Source: Onishia taeanensis
Lineage (GTDB): Bacteria > Pseudomonadota > Gammaproteobacteria > Pseudomonadales > Halomonadaceae
Reading direction: 5' to 3'
Assembly: GCF_900100755.1 (NCBI RefSeq)
Contig: NZ_FNCI01000002.1
Span: 254,951-318,950 of the forward strand
DNA: 64,000 nt
Each line of letters opens with the position of its first letter. Position 1 is the first letter of the stretch. Made by a program: the position numbers and the translations under genes. The notes under the pieces were generated by a model. The model did no database searches. It saw only the letters and a program-made list of their open reading frames with translations, and was not told the origin of the DNA. Positions 37,617 through 45,972 of the stretch are shown in pieces.

Positions 37617-38279
37617 ATGGCCTTTGCCCAGAAATTCATCGTCGCCGATGACCATCCGCTGTTTCGCGCTGCCCTTACCCAAGCGCTAAGGCAGCAGGCG
37701 CCCCAGGCCGAGATCGTGGAAGCTGACACCATGGAAGCCACCACCGACGTGGTGACTCGCCATCCGGATGCTGACCTGATCCTGCTGGACCTGCACATGC
37801 CGGGCGCCCATGGTTTCTCTGGGCTGATCCAGCTGCGCGGTCAGAATCCCGATGTCCCGGTGGCCGTCGTTTCCGGCAGCGATGAGCCCTATGTGGTGCG
37901 TCGCGCGATCGATTATGGCGCCTCCGGCTTCATTCCCAAGTCGTCTTCACTGACGCTAATCGCTGAGGCGGTGGGCGAGATCCTCGAGGGGGAAGTCTGG
38001 CTGCCTGCTGAACTGGCCGATGTGCTGGGCGAGACCAACGAGGAAGAGTCACGCTTTGCCGAGGCCATTGCCTCGCTGACGCCTCAGCAGTTCCGGGTCC
38101 TCAACATGCTCACCGAGGGCCTGCTCAACAAGCAGATTGCCTATGAGCTGAACGTATCCGAGGCGACCATCAAGGCGCACGTCACCGCGATCCTTCGCAA
38201 GCTGGGCGTGCACTCCCGCACCCAGGCGGTGATCGCCGCCCAGAAACTCGAGGTCGAGCCACCCAAGGTGGAGTCTTGA
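37617..38279 (+). CDS. crbR: Response regulator, CrbR/ErdR type
   Basis: 220-aa receiver-LuxR protein. Phosphoacceptor D58 lies in LILLDLHMPG, the acidic pocket is D11/D12 (VADDHPL), and the helix-turn-helix covers about 155-215 (FRVLNMLTEGLLNKQIAYELNVSEATIKAHVTAILRKLG). Together with the adjacent transporter-fused kinase and acs it matches the CrbS/CrbR (MxtR/ErdR) acetate-switch system. The start ATG 37617 follows GGAGGAG; the frame upstream to 37386 is not receiver sequence and crosses the acs terminator. Confidence 0.9.
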   Translation: MAFAQKFIVADDHPLFRAALTQALRQQAPQAEIVEADTMEATTDVVTRHPDADLILLDLHMPGAHGFSGLIQLRGQNPDVPVAVVSGSDEPYVVRRAIDYGASGFIPKSSSLTLIAEAVGEILEGEVWLPAELADVLGETNEEESRFAEAIASLTPQQFRVLNMLTEGLLNKQIAYELNVSEATIKAHVTAILRKLGVHSRTQAVIAAQKLEVEPPKVES

Positions 38280-38337
38280 TCTTCGGTCAGGAGCCATAAT
38301 AGCGTCGCTGCCCACCTGGAAGCCTGAAGCTGAAAGA

Positions 38338-38376
38338 ACGCCGCCCCCATGGCCTTGCCGTGGGGGCGGTTTCATT
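38338..38376. terminator. Bidirectional terminator between crbR and crbS
   Basis: 9-bp arms CCGCCCCCA / TGGGGGCGG with T-rich flanks on both strands (TTTCATTT on plus; TTCTTTC on minus). It serves both convergent genes. Confidence 0.85.
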
Positions 38377-38383
38377 TAGGCTG

Positions 38384-38453
38384 CTTCGGGCTTCGGGCTT
38401 CGGGCTTCGGGCTTCGGGCTTCGGGCTTCGGGCTAGGCGCTAGGCGCTAGGCG
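38384..38453. repeat. Heptamer tandem array overlapping the crbS stop codon
   Basis: Seven exact copies of CTTCGGG (38384-38432) are followed without a gap by three exact copies of CTAGGCG (38433-38453). Each CTAGGCG unit contains CTA, read as TAG on the minus strand. The crbS stop is the TAG in the second of those units (38440-38442). A change in copy number would shift which TAG is in frame and could alter the last residues. Confidence 0.97.
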
Positions 38454-41400
38454 CCCGGCTGGCCTGAAGTGTACGGGTCAGCAGCGCGCGCAGTGCCGCG
38501 GGGCGGACAGGTTTTAGCAGCAACTGATAACCCGCTCGCTTGACCTCCTCGGCCACCTCTTCGGTTCGATCGGCGGTGATCACGATACCTGGCACTGGTC
38601 CTTCGCAGCGCTCGGCCAGGGCGTCCAGTGCCATAAGGCCGGTCACTTCGTTGTCCAGGTGATAGTCGGCGAGTATGGCATCAGGATCGCTTTCCAGATG
38701 GCGCAGGATCGACTTGGCGCCGCCTATCGAGGTGGCGGTGAAGACCTCGCAGCCCCAGCCGGTGAGCATCGCCTTCATGCCCTCGAGAATCAGCGTCTCG
38801 TTATCGATACAGACCACGCGGGTACCGGCAAGCTTGTTACCGGCGCGACGCTGCTTGGGCTCTTCCTGTGTGCTGACCTCTTGGGCGGCCACCATCGGCA
38901 CGGTCACCGAGAAGACCGTACCCACGCCTTCCCATGAGCGGACCCGAATCGGATGATCCAGCACTCGGCTCATGCGGTCGGCAATCGACAGCCCGAGGCC
39001 GAGCCCCTTCTCGCTTTCCTTGTGCCGCGAGGCCTGGTCGAGACGCCGGAACTCCTGGAAGATTTCGGCTTGCTTGGCCTCCGGAATGCCGGGGCCGGTA
39101 TCCCAGACCTCGATGACCAGCTGCCCCTCGTGGCGACGACATCCCAGCAGCACTCGCCCCTGCTGGGTGTAGCGGATGGCGTTGGAGAGGAAGTTCTGCA
39201 CGATGCGCCTGAGCATCTGGGCGTCGCTGTCGACCCACTGCTGGGTGGCGACCACCACGAGATCCAGGCCGCGCTCCTCGGCCATCACCTCGAACTCGGC
39301 GCGCAACGGCCGGAAGACATCGGCCAGCGCGAAGTGGCTGCGACGCGGGGTCAGGGCCCCGGCATCCAGCTTGGAGATGTCGAGCAGGGTGCTGAGCAGC
39401 TCCTCGGCGGCCTGCAGCGAGTTATCGATATGGCCGATGGTGCGGGAGAGATCCTCGGCGTCGTCCTGCTGGGCCAGCGCCGAGGTGAACAGGCGCGCGG
39501 CGTTCAGGGGCTGCAGCAGGTCGTGGCTGGCCGCGGCCAGAAAGCGGGTCTTGGAGGCGTTGGCGTCCTCGGCGACCTGCTTGGCCTGGCGCAGGGCCTG
39601 CTCGGCCTCGGCGCGTACCCGGTTCTCCTGACGCAGGGCTGCGTTGGCATCCGAGAGCGCAAGAGTGCGCTCGCGGACTCTTTCTTCGAGGTTCTCGTTG
39701 GTCTCCTTGAGAGCTATCTCGGCCAGCCGACGTTCGGTGATGTCCTGGTAGAGGGCAAAGAAACCGAGGATGGTGCCGCTATCGCCGAAGTGCGGCGTAT
39801 AGGTGACCAGCAGGTAGCGGGTGCCGCCCTCGTCGTCACGCTGGGAAATCTCGAAGCTGACCCGCTCGCCGGCCAGTGAGCGGCGCATCCAGGGCAGCCC
39901 CTCGTTGGCGACGTGATGGGGCATGACCTCCTCGAAGCGCTTGCCGATCACCGCGTTGCGATCGATGTTGAAGACCTGCTCGTAGGCGCGGTTGGTGAAG
40001 AGGTAGCGACAGTCCTTGTCGAAGTAGGCGATCAGGGCCGGCACGTTGTCGGTGTAGATGCGGATGTTGTTCTCCGAGCGGATCAAGGCCTCCTCGGTAC
40101 GCTTCTGGCGGGTGATGTCCTGATAGGTATAGACGAAGCCGCCTCCCGGCATCGGCATGCCCTGCACCTCGAGCACGGTGCTGTCCTGGCGATAACGCAC
40201 ATAGCGGTGGGGCTGGCCCTCGCGAATATTGTCGACCAGCAGCTCGACGTGTTCTTCGGGGTCGCCAGGGCCGTATTCGCCATTATGGGCGTTATAGCGC
40301 AGCACCTTGTCGAAGGGTGCGCCGACCCGAATCAGATGGTCGGGAAAGCGGAATAGCTCCAGATAGCGCTGATTCCAGACCACCAGGCGCAGGTTCTGGT
40401 CCACCACGCTGATGCCCTGGTTGATGTTCTCGATGGTGGCCTGGAGAAGGGCGCGGTTGAACTCCAGCACCTGGGAGGCCTCATCGACGATCGAGATCAC
40501 ATCCGAAATGCCGATACCGCGCCCCTGCAGCGCCGAGTTGACGACGATACGCGCCGAAGACCCCCCCAGTACCGAGGCCAGAAAGCGCTCGGTGAACTGG
40601 ATGATATCGATGGAGGCGCGCTGCGTGTCCTCGAGCTTCTTACCGTTACGCCGAGCGTAGTCCTCAAAGGCGCGTTGCACCTGGTCGGCACCAAGGAAGC
40701 GCTCACATAGCACCTTGAGGTCGCCCACCGTGGTGGCGCCCGCCCAGGGCCTGTTGATCGGCGTCTGACGGGTCTCGACGCTGTCCACGAACAGCGAGGC
40801 CTGGATGCGTTCGACCACGCGCTGCGGGGTCATTTGCGAGACGAAGATATAGCCGAACAGATTGAAGCCGAGCGACAGCATAACGCCGTGGGTGAAGTTA
40901 TCGCTGACATTGAGACCGAACAGGTCGGTGGGCGAGAGCCAGCCGATGCCCAGCGGCCCGCCGGCGAGCCAGTCCCCGGGCAGCACGCCTGCCTGGATCA
41001 GGGCCGGTGTCAGCAGCGTGTAGGCCCAGATGGCGAAGCCGATATTCATGCCCACGATCACGCCCAGACGGTTGCCGCGTTTCCAGTACAGGCCACCGAG
41101 CAGGGCCGGGGCGAACTGAGCGGCAGCGGCGAACGACAGCATGCCGGTCGATGCCAGGGTGCTGAATTCGGCGGTCAGCTGATAGAAGCCGTAGGCAAGC
41201 CCCAGGATGATCACGATGGTGACGCGGCGGGCTCGCAGCACCAGGCGGCCATAGTCGCGGGCCTTGGTATCGAACCAGCGCAGGCGGAACAGCAGCGGAA
41301 TGACGATCTCATTGGAGATCATGATCGAGATGGCCACGGTGGCGACGATCACCATCCCGGTGGCCGCCGAGAAACCACCGATGAAGGTCAGAAGCGTCAG

Positions 41401-42384
41401 CGGCACATTGTTGGCCGCCATGGGAATGGCCAGCACATAGGTATCGGGTTCGATGCTGGTGCCCGAGAACATCGTCAGACCGGCGGCGGCCAGCGGCAGC
41501 ACGAAGAAACCGATGACGACCAGATACAGCGGAAACAGCCAGCGGGAACGCCGGGCATCGTCACGGTGGGTGTTCTCGACCACCGCAACGTGGAATTGGC
41601 GCGGCAGGCAGAACACCGCCAGCATTGCCAGCAGGGTTTGCGCCCAGAAACCGTTGCCGAAATCCTGCTCGGTCAGCTGGCGCTGCAGCTCGAGCTGGAT
41701 ATCGGCCCGCATCAGCAGGTCGCCGAGACCGTCGAAGAGTCCCCAGGTGACGTAGGCGCCGAGTATCAAGAATGCCGCCAGCTTGACCAGTGACTCGAAG
41801 GCAATGGCTTGAATCAGACCCTCGTGGTGCTCGGTGGCATCGGTATGGCGGGTGCCGAAGAGGATCGCGAACAGCGCCATGACCGCCGCCACATAAAAGG
41901 CGGTGTCGGCGAACAGCGGTGCGCGGGTCACGTCGCTGCTGTCCGTGAGTACTTGAAAGGCGGCGGATACCGCTTTCAGCTGCAAGGCGATATAGGGCAG
42001 GGTGCCGATCAAGGCCACTAGGCTGGCGAAGGCGGCAAGCGACTGGGTCTTGCCGTAACGAGAGGCGATGAAGTCGGCGATCGAGGTGACGTTCTGGTGC
42101 TTGGCGACGCGGATCATCTTGGCCAGTACCGGCCAGAACAGCAGGAAGGTCAGGATCGGGCCGACGAAGATGCTCGCAAACGACCAGCCCGAGGTGGCGG
42201 CCTCGCCCACTGCGCCATAGAAGGTCCAGGAGGTGCAATAGATGGCCAGCGCCAGGCTGTAGATGATGGGGCGTCGTTGGCTTGGCCCATGCTGCTGGGC
42301 ATGACGATCGCCCCGCCAAGCGATGGCGAAGAGGACGACGATATACAGAAGCGATATGGCGATCAGTAGCCAGCCGTGAAACAT
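38440..42384 (-). CDS. crbS: CrbS-type hybrid histidine kinase with N-terminal SLC5 transporter domain
   Basis: 1314-aa membrane sensor. Residues 1 to about 500 are an SSF/SLC5 sodium-solute symporter-like region with about 12-13 membrane spans. A STAC-like linker follows, then two PAS domains (about 650-780 and 790-900), a coiled coil, HisKA with phospho-histidine H954 (ASHDLLQPLNAARL), an ATPase domain (FLSNAIRYTQQGR, WDTGPGIPE), and a C-terminal receiver with D1240 (ILADYHLDNE). This plan is that of CrbS/MxtR, which senses or transports acetate and signals to CrbR. The kinase is convergent with crbR rather than in one operon. Confidence 0.93.
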   Translation of the reverse strand: MFHGWLLIAISLLYIVVLFAIAWRGDRHAQQHGPSQRRPIIYSLALAIYCTSWTFYGAVGEAATSGWSFASIFVGPILTFLLFWPVLAKMIRVAKHQNVTSIADFIASRYGKTQSLAAFASLVALIGTLPYIALQLKAVSAAFQVLTDSSDVTRAPLFADTAFYVAAVMALFAILFGTRHTDATEHHEGLIQAIAFESLVKLAAFLILGAYVTWGLFDGLGDLLMRADIQLELQRQLTEQDFGNGFWAQTLLAMLAVFCLPRQFHVAVVENTHRDDARRSRWLFPLYLVVIGFFVLPLAAAGLTMFSGTSIEPDTYVLAIPMAANNVPLTLLTFIGGFSAATGMVIVATVAISIMISNEIVIPLLFRLRWFDTKARDYGRLVLRARRVTIVIILGLAYGFYQLTAEFSTLASTGMLSFAAAAQFAPALLGGLYWKRGNRLGVIVGMNIGFAIWAYTLLTPALIQAGVLPGDWLAGGPLGIGWLSPTDLFGLNVSDNFTHGVMLSLGFNLFGYIFVSQMTPQRVVERIQASLFVDSVETRQTPINRPWAGATTVGDLKVLCERFLGADQVQRAFEDYARRNGKKLEDTQRASIDIIQFTERFLASVLGGSSARIVVNSALQGRGIGISDVISIVDEASQVLEFNRALLQATIENINQGISVVDQNLRLVVWNQRYLELFRFPDHLIRVGAPFDKVLRYNAHNGEYGPGDPEEHVELLVDNIREGQPHRYVRYRQDSTVLEVQGMPMPGGGFVYTYQDITRQKRTEEALIRSENNIRIYTDNVPALIAYFDKDCRYLFTNRAYEQVFNIDRNAVIGKRFEEVMPHHVANEGLPWMRRSLAGERVSFEISQRDDEGGTRYLLVTYTPHFGDSGTILGFFALYQDITERRLAEIALKETNENLEERVRERTLALSDANAALRQENRVRAEAEQALRQAKQVAEDANASKTRFLAAASHDLLQPLNAARLFTSALAQQDDAEDLSRTIGHIDNSLQAAEELLSTLLDISKLDAGALTPRRSHFALADVFRPLRAEFEVMAEERGLDLVVVATQQWVDSDAQMLRRIVQNFLSNAIRYTQQGRVLLGCRRHEGQLVIEVWDTGPGIPEAKQAEIFQEFRRLDQASRHKESEKGLGLGLSIADRMSRVLDHPIRVRSWEGVGTVFSVTVPMVAAQEVSTQEEPKQRRAGNKLAGTRVVCIDNETLILEGMKAMLTGWGCEVFTATSIGGAKSILRHLESDPDAILADYHLDNEVTGLMALDALAERCEGPVPGIVITADRTEEVAEEVKRAGYQLLLKPVRPAALRALLTRTLQASRAPSA

Positions 42385-42567
42385 GCCTGCTCTCCCTCGA
42401 ATGTCGCCCCATTCTAGGGTAATGCCGCCCCGGAAGGCAGCCGGTGAGAGGCATTGGATCAGATCAATGATTCGTGAACCAAGCCTACAACCGAGCAGAT
42501 GTTTGGGTGAGGCGCGAAGGCAAGATGGCTCGACGGATGATCCGCAGCGCCTAGCGACTCAACGACG

Positions 42568-42592
42568 CAGCAAAGGCCCCGTTGGGGCCTGG
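42568..42592 (-). terminator. Terminator after the small membrane-protein gene
   Basis: Read on the minus strand: AGGCCCC AAC GGGGCCT followed by TTTGCTG. It lies 44 bp beyond the stop of the 42636-43151 gene and before the crbS promoter region. Confidence 0.6.
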
Positions 42593-42635
42593 ACGGCAGA
42601 GGTAAGAATAGCTGTGAGGAAGCGTGGTATGGCGC

Positions 42636-43151
42636 TCAGGACGCGTTGCATACCGCCTGGAAGACCGGGTCGCTGTCCTTCAGGCGTACCAGCTCATCAA
42701 GCTTTGGTTCGCCGGTAGAGGCGTCGAGCGGCACCCGTTCGCGGGTGGTGCAATTCATCAGGTAGGGCCGCGTGCTGACATGATCGACGGCCTGCTTCTC
42801 GAAGCGGTAGCGAATGAACTCGACGAGCCTATCGTTGCCCGCCTGACGGCTGATCAAGTTCTCCCGGTCGATGACCTGGAAGGCTGTCGTCATGGGAAAG
42901 AGATAGGTCCAGGGGCGCCAGAACATCTTGCTTTTCTCGCTCGCTACGACCTGTGCCGAAGGCGGCAATTGCTGCTGCTTGTGAGCGAACCAGGTGTATT
43001 CGGCATGGATTTGGTAGGCCAGCATGCCCAGTCCGCCGAAGGCGGGGATGATCCAGCGCGGCAGCCGCTTACCGCTGAGTGTTCTCAGCAGCAGGGCGAT
43101 GCCCGCCGCACCGAGGCCGGCGAAGACTGCCGCGATCAGGTGCCACATCAT
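42636..43151 (-). CDS. Small membrane protein of unknown function
   Basis: 171 aa. Two hydrophobic helices (about 4-24 and 33-48) at the N-terminus are followed by a soluble domain of about 115 residues containing YTWFAHKQQQLPPSAQVV, MFWRPWTYLFPMTTAFQVID and MNCTTRERVPLD. I do not recognise the family. It lies between crbS and the symporter, on the same strand as both but flanked by its own hairpins, so it is probably transcribed alone. The ribosome binding site GAGGAA supports ATG 43151. Confidence 0.75.
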   Translation of the reverse strand: MMWHLIAAVFAGLGAAGIALLLRTLSGKRLPRWIIPAFGGLGMLAYQIHAEYTWFAHKQQQLPPSAQVVASEKSKMFWRPWTYLFPMTTAFQVIDRENLISRQAGNDRLVEFIRYRFEKQAVDHVSTRPYLMNCTTRERVPLDASTGEPKLDELVRLKDSDPVFQAVCNAS

Positions 43152-43164
43152 ATTCGGGTTTCCT

Positions 43165-43200
43165 CAAAGCAATCGGGCTTCCTGCTGGAAGCCCGATTGG
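43165..43200 (-). terminator. Terminator after the symporter large subunit
   Basis: 12-bp arms AATCGGGCTTCC / GGAAGCCCGATT with a 4-base loop, then GCTTTG on the minus strand. It separates the symporter operon from the small membrane-protein gene. Confidence 0.8.
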
Positions 43201-43245
43201 GTGATGCCGTGGCGCCGGTTGGCGCTGTCAGACGAGTATTATGGC

Positions 43246-45042
43246 TTAGTGATCCACTGCCATGCCAGCACCCTTGGGATAGCGGACGCTTTCCACCAGG
43301 TCCTGGATTTCCTGCGGCGGTGCCTTGGTGACGCTGGAGACGCTGAAGGCTACGGCGAAGTTGATCATCGCGCCCACGGCACCGAAGGACAGCGGCGAGA
43401 TGCCCAGGATCCAATTATCCGGCGTGTTGGCCAGGGTGTTGGTGCCCGGAATGAAGAACCAGCCGAGGTAGGTGAAGATGTACAGCAGGGTGGCGATCAG
43501 GCCCGAGAGCATGCCGGCCACGGCACCCACGTTGTTCATCCGCTTGGAGAAGATCCCCATCATCAGCACCGGGAACAGCGAGGCGCCGGCGATACCGAAG
43601 GCCAGGGCCACTGTCTGTGCGGCGAAGCCCGGCGGGTTGAGACCCAGATAGGTGGCCAGCAGGATGGCACCGGCCATCGAGATACGTGCCGCCAGCATCT
43701 CGCCTTTTTCGGTGATCCGCGGGTTGATCATGGTCTTGATCAAGTCGTGACTGACCGCCGACGAGATGGCCAGCAGCAGGCCGGCAGCGGTAGACAGCGC
43801 AGCCGCGATACCCCCGGCGGCGATCAGGCCGATGACCCAGCCGGGCAGGTTGGCGATCTCCGGGTTGGCGAGCACCAGAATATCGTTGTTGACGTTAAGC
43901 TCACTGCCTTCCCAACCGCGCTGTGCGGCGGTATCAGCGAATGCCTCGTTGCTGTCGTTGTAGACCTGGATGCGGCCGTCGTTGTTCTTGTCTTCGTACT
44001 GGATCAGGCCGGTTTCTTCCCAGGTACGGACCCACGCGGGACGATCTTCGTAGAGGATGGGGTTGTTGGCCGCTTCATCATAGTTCTCGACCTGACCTGC
44101 CATGTCCGGATAGACAGTGGTCATCAGGTTAAGGCGAGCCATGGAGCCCACGGCCGGGGCGGTCAGGTAGAGCAGGGCGATGAACACCAGCGCCCAGCCC
44201 GCGGACCAGCGTGCGTCAGCAACCTTGGGCACGGTGAAGAAGCGAATGATGACGTGAGGCAGGCCAGCGGTACCGACCATCAGCGACATGGTGAACAGCA
44301 CCATATTCAGCTTGTTGTCGACGTCGGCGGTGTAGTCGCGAAAACCGAGTGCATTAATCACGTCATCCAGTTTCGCCAGCAGTGGCACGCCGGATTCGGT
44401 GTGGGTGCTAAAAAGACCGAGCCCCGGGATGGGGTTGCCGGTAAGTTCCAGCGAGATGAACACGGCGGGGATGGTGTAGGCGATGATCAGTACGATGTAT
44501 TGGGCCACCTGCGTGTAGGTGATGCCTTTCATGCCGCCGAAGACCGCGTACAGGAAGACGATGAAGGCCGCGATCCAGATGCCCCAGGTGTTGCTGACCT
44601 CGAGGAAGCGCGAGAAGGCGACACCGGCACCGGTCATCTGACCGATGACATAGGTGATTGAGGCCACGATCAAGCAGATGACCGCCACCAGGCGCGCGGC
44701 GTTGCTGTAGAAACGGTCACCGATGAAATCAGGCACGGTGAACTTACCGAACTTGCGCAGGTAGGGGGCCAACAGCATTGCCAGGATGACGTAGCCGCCG
44801 GTCCAGCCCATCAGGAAGGTGGAGTTGGCATAGCCACCCGATGCCAGCAGGCCCGCCATGGAGATGAAGGAGGCCGCCGACATCCAGTCGGCGGCCGTGG
44901 CCATGCCGTTAGTGATCGGGTGCACGCCGCCGCCGGCGACATAGAAGTCCTTGGTGGAGCCCGCACGGGCCCAGATCGCGATCCCGATATACAGGGCGAA
45001 AGAGGCGCCCACGAATAGCAGGTTAATGGCAAATTGACTCAT
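43246..45042 (-). CDS. Na+/solute symporter large subunit (ActP-like, SSF family)
   Basis: 598-aa SLC5/SSF transporter with about 13 membrane spans. Clear family points are ADWMSAASFISMAGLLASGGY, FTVPDFIGDRFYS, MVGTAGLPHVIIRFFTVP and AISSAVSHDLIKTM. A long insertion near 300-375 (YEDRPAWVRTWEETGLIQYEDKNNDGRIQVYND) lies between spans. The next gene is a DUF4212 small subunit, which defines the two-subunit class usually named actP or cation/acetate symporter in gammaproteobacteria. Link to acetate is supported by crbS and acs in the neighbourhood, but the substrate is not proven by sequence. Confidence 0.9.
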   Translation of the reverse strand: MSQFAINLLFVGASFALYIGIAIWARAGSTKDFYVAGGGVHPITNGMATAADWMSAASFISMAGLLASGGYANSTFLMGWTGGYVILAMLLAPYLRKFGKFTVPDFIGDRFYSNAARLVAVICLIVASITYVIGQMTGAGVAFSRFLEVSNTWGIWIAAFIVFLYAVFGGMKGITYTQVAQYIVLIIAYTIPAVFISLELTGNPIPGLGLFSTHTESGVPLLAKLDDVINALGFRDYTADVDNKLNMVLFTMSLMVGTAGLPHVIIRFFTVPKVADARWSAGWALVFIALLYLTAPAVGSMARLNLMTTVYPDMAGQVENYDEAANNPILYEDRPAWVRTWEETGLIQYEDKNNDGRIQVYNDSNEAFADTAAQRGWEGSELNVNNDILVLANPEIANLPGWVIGLIAAGGIAAALSTAAGLLLAISSAVSHDLIKTMINPRITEKGEMLAARISMAGAILLATYLGLNPPGFAAQTVALAFGIAGASLFPVLMMGIFSKRMNNVGAVAGMLSGLIATLLYIFTYLGWFFIPGTNTLANTPDNWILGISPLSFGAVGAMINFAVAFSVSSVTKAPPQEIQDLVESVRYPKGAGMAVDH

Positions 45043-45046
45043 GCGA

Positions 45047-45307
45047 TTACTCCCCGAGACCGAACTTTTTGTCGAGGCGGTTCATCTTCCATGAGTAGAA
45101 GAAGATGATGCCGATGAAGGTGAGGATCGATCCCTGCTGAGCGAACCAGAAGCCCAGGTCAGTACCGCCCACGGGGATGCCCGCCAGTAACGGGCGCAGC
45201 AGAATGGCGCAGCCATAGGACACCAGCGCCCAGACGATCAGGCAGCCTGTGATTAGACGCACGTTGGCCGACCAGTAAGCAGCAGCATTGGATTTGTCAT
45301 CTGCCAT
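45047..45307 (-). CDS. DUF4212 sodium/substrate symporter small subunit
   Basis: 86-aa membrane protein with two hydrophobic spans (about 16-38 and 50-70) and the family end MNRLDKKFGLGE. It pairs with SSF large subunits and is thought to be needed for their assembly or activity. It lies 4 bp upstream of the large-subunit gene. ATG 45307 fits the GGAGAG spacing better than ATG 45313. Confidence 0.88.
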   Translation of the reverse strand: MADDKSNAAAYWSANVRLITGCLIVWALVSYGCAILLRPLLAGIPVGGTDLGFWFAQQGSILTFIGIIFFYSWKMNRLDKKFGLGE

Positions 45308-45556
45308 AGTCATGCTCTCCGGATGTTCCAGGGTTGAGTTGTTGTTGCGACATTAAGTGTGATGTAGCCGGTCGATCATTCTTTGAGCATCACTCCGGGT
45401 AGCGCTTCCATTCATTGCTGAAATGGCGGCATCGTGGTGAGAAGTCATCAGGATCGGCTTCATCATCGGTTGCCCATCGGTGCTTCACTAAGACCTTGGT
45501 TTATTGTTCCTTTGTCTTTGGTGGAATGCGCTTTTATGTCGCTGCATTCATCAGCA

Positions 45557-45606
45557 CTGATACTGGTCAATAACCCAGGAAAAACAATCCCATACTTTGG
45601 TATCAG
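45557..45606. promoter_or_regulatory. Inverted repeat CTGATAC ... GTATCAG
   Basis: 7-bp arms (45557-45563 and 45600-45606) separated by 36 bases. The right arm also forms the short dyad ATAC-TTTG-GTAT (45592-45603). Possible regulator sites in the symporter promoter region. Confidence 0.4.
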
Positions 45607-45678
45607 GGCTCGAAGGCGCTGTGAAAGATTTTCCTAAAGTTTTGTTTTTTCAAATGGTTATGAGACCCTTTGTTTTTT

Positions 45679-45743
45679 ATCGTCCTATCTTTAGTCGTGT
45701 GGTTAGGACGATGGTATAGCCTGGTTTTGATCGAAGTTATACC
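45679..45743. promoter_or_regulatory. Two adjacent inverted repeats in the symporter upstream region
   Basis: ATCGTCCTA (45679-45687) pairs with TAGGACGAT (45704-45712) over a 16-base loop. Immediately after, GGTATA (45713-45718) is mirrored by TATACC (45738-45743). The 9-bp arm pair is unlikely by chance. No regulator can be assigned. Confidence 0.5.
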
Positions 45744-45972
45744 AAAGAGAAAAAGTTGAACGATGGTCTAGGTGTCGGCCGGTGAGAAGCTGTTGCTATG
45801 CTGCCTGAAAGTTAAATGATGTTTGGCGGGCGCCGTCAGGTCAGCCATCACTGTCGTGACGTGAATAGGCGCCGGCACTCGCTGTAGAGATAAGACGAAG
45901 GTCGCGCCATGCGGCCGGTGAGATGAGTCGTTACCCGCGGTGACATGGCCGCCGCACAATGAGGTCATCGCC

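Larger units (their letters stand above)
45308..45972. other. 665-bp AT-rich divergent regulatory region
   Basis: No gene is supported. It separates the symporter operon (minus) from the nucleotidyltransferase gene (plus). The middle part (about 45540-45760) is much richer in A and T than the surroundings and holds at least three inverted-repeat sets, listed separately. A short minus-strand frame at 45768-45974 has no coding character. Confidence 0.75.

Noticed and set aside
38384-38453. CRISPR-like array
   Set aside because: The units are 7 bp with no spacers, and no cas genes are present. It is a simple tandem repeat.
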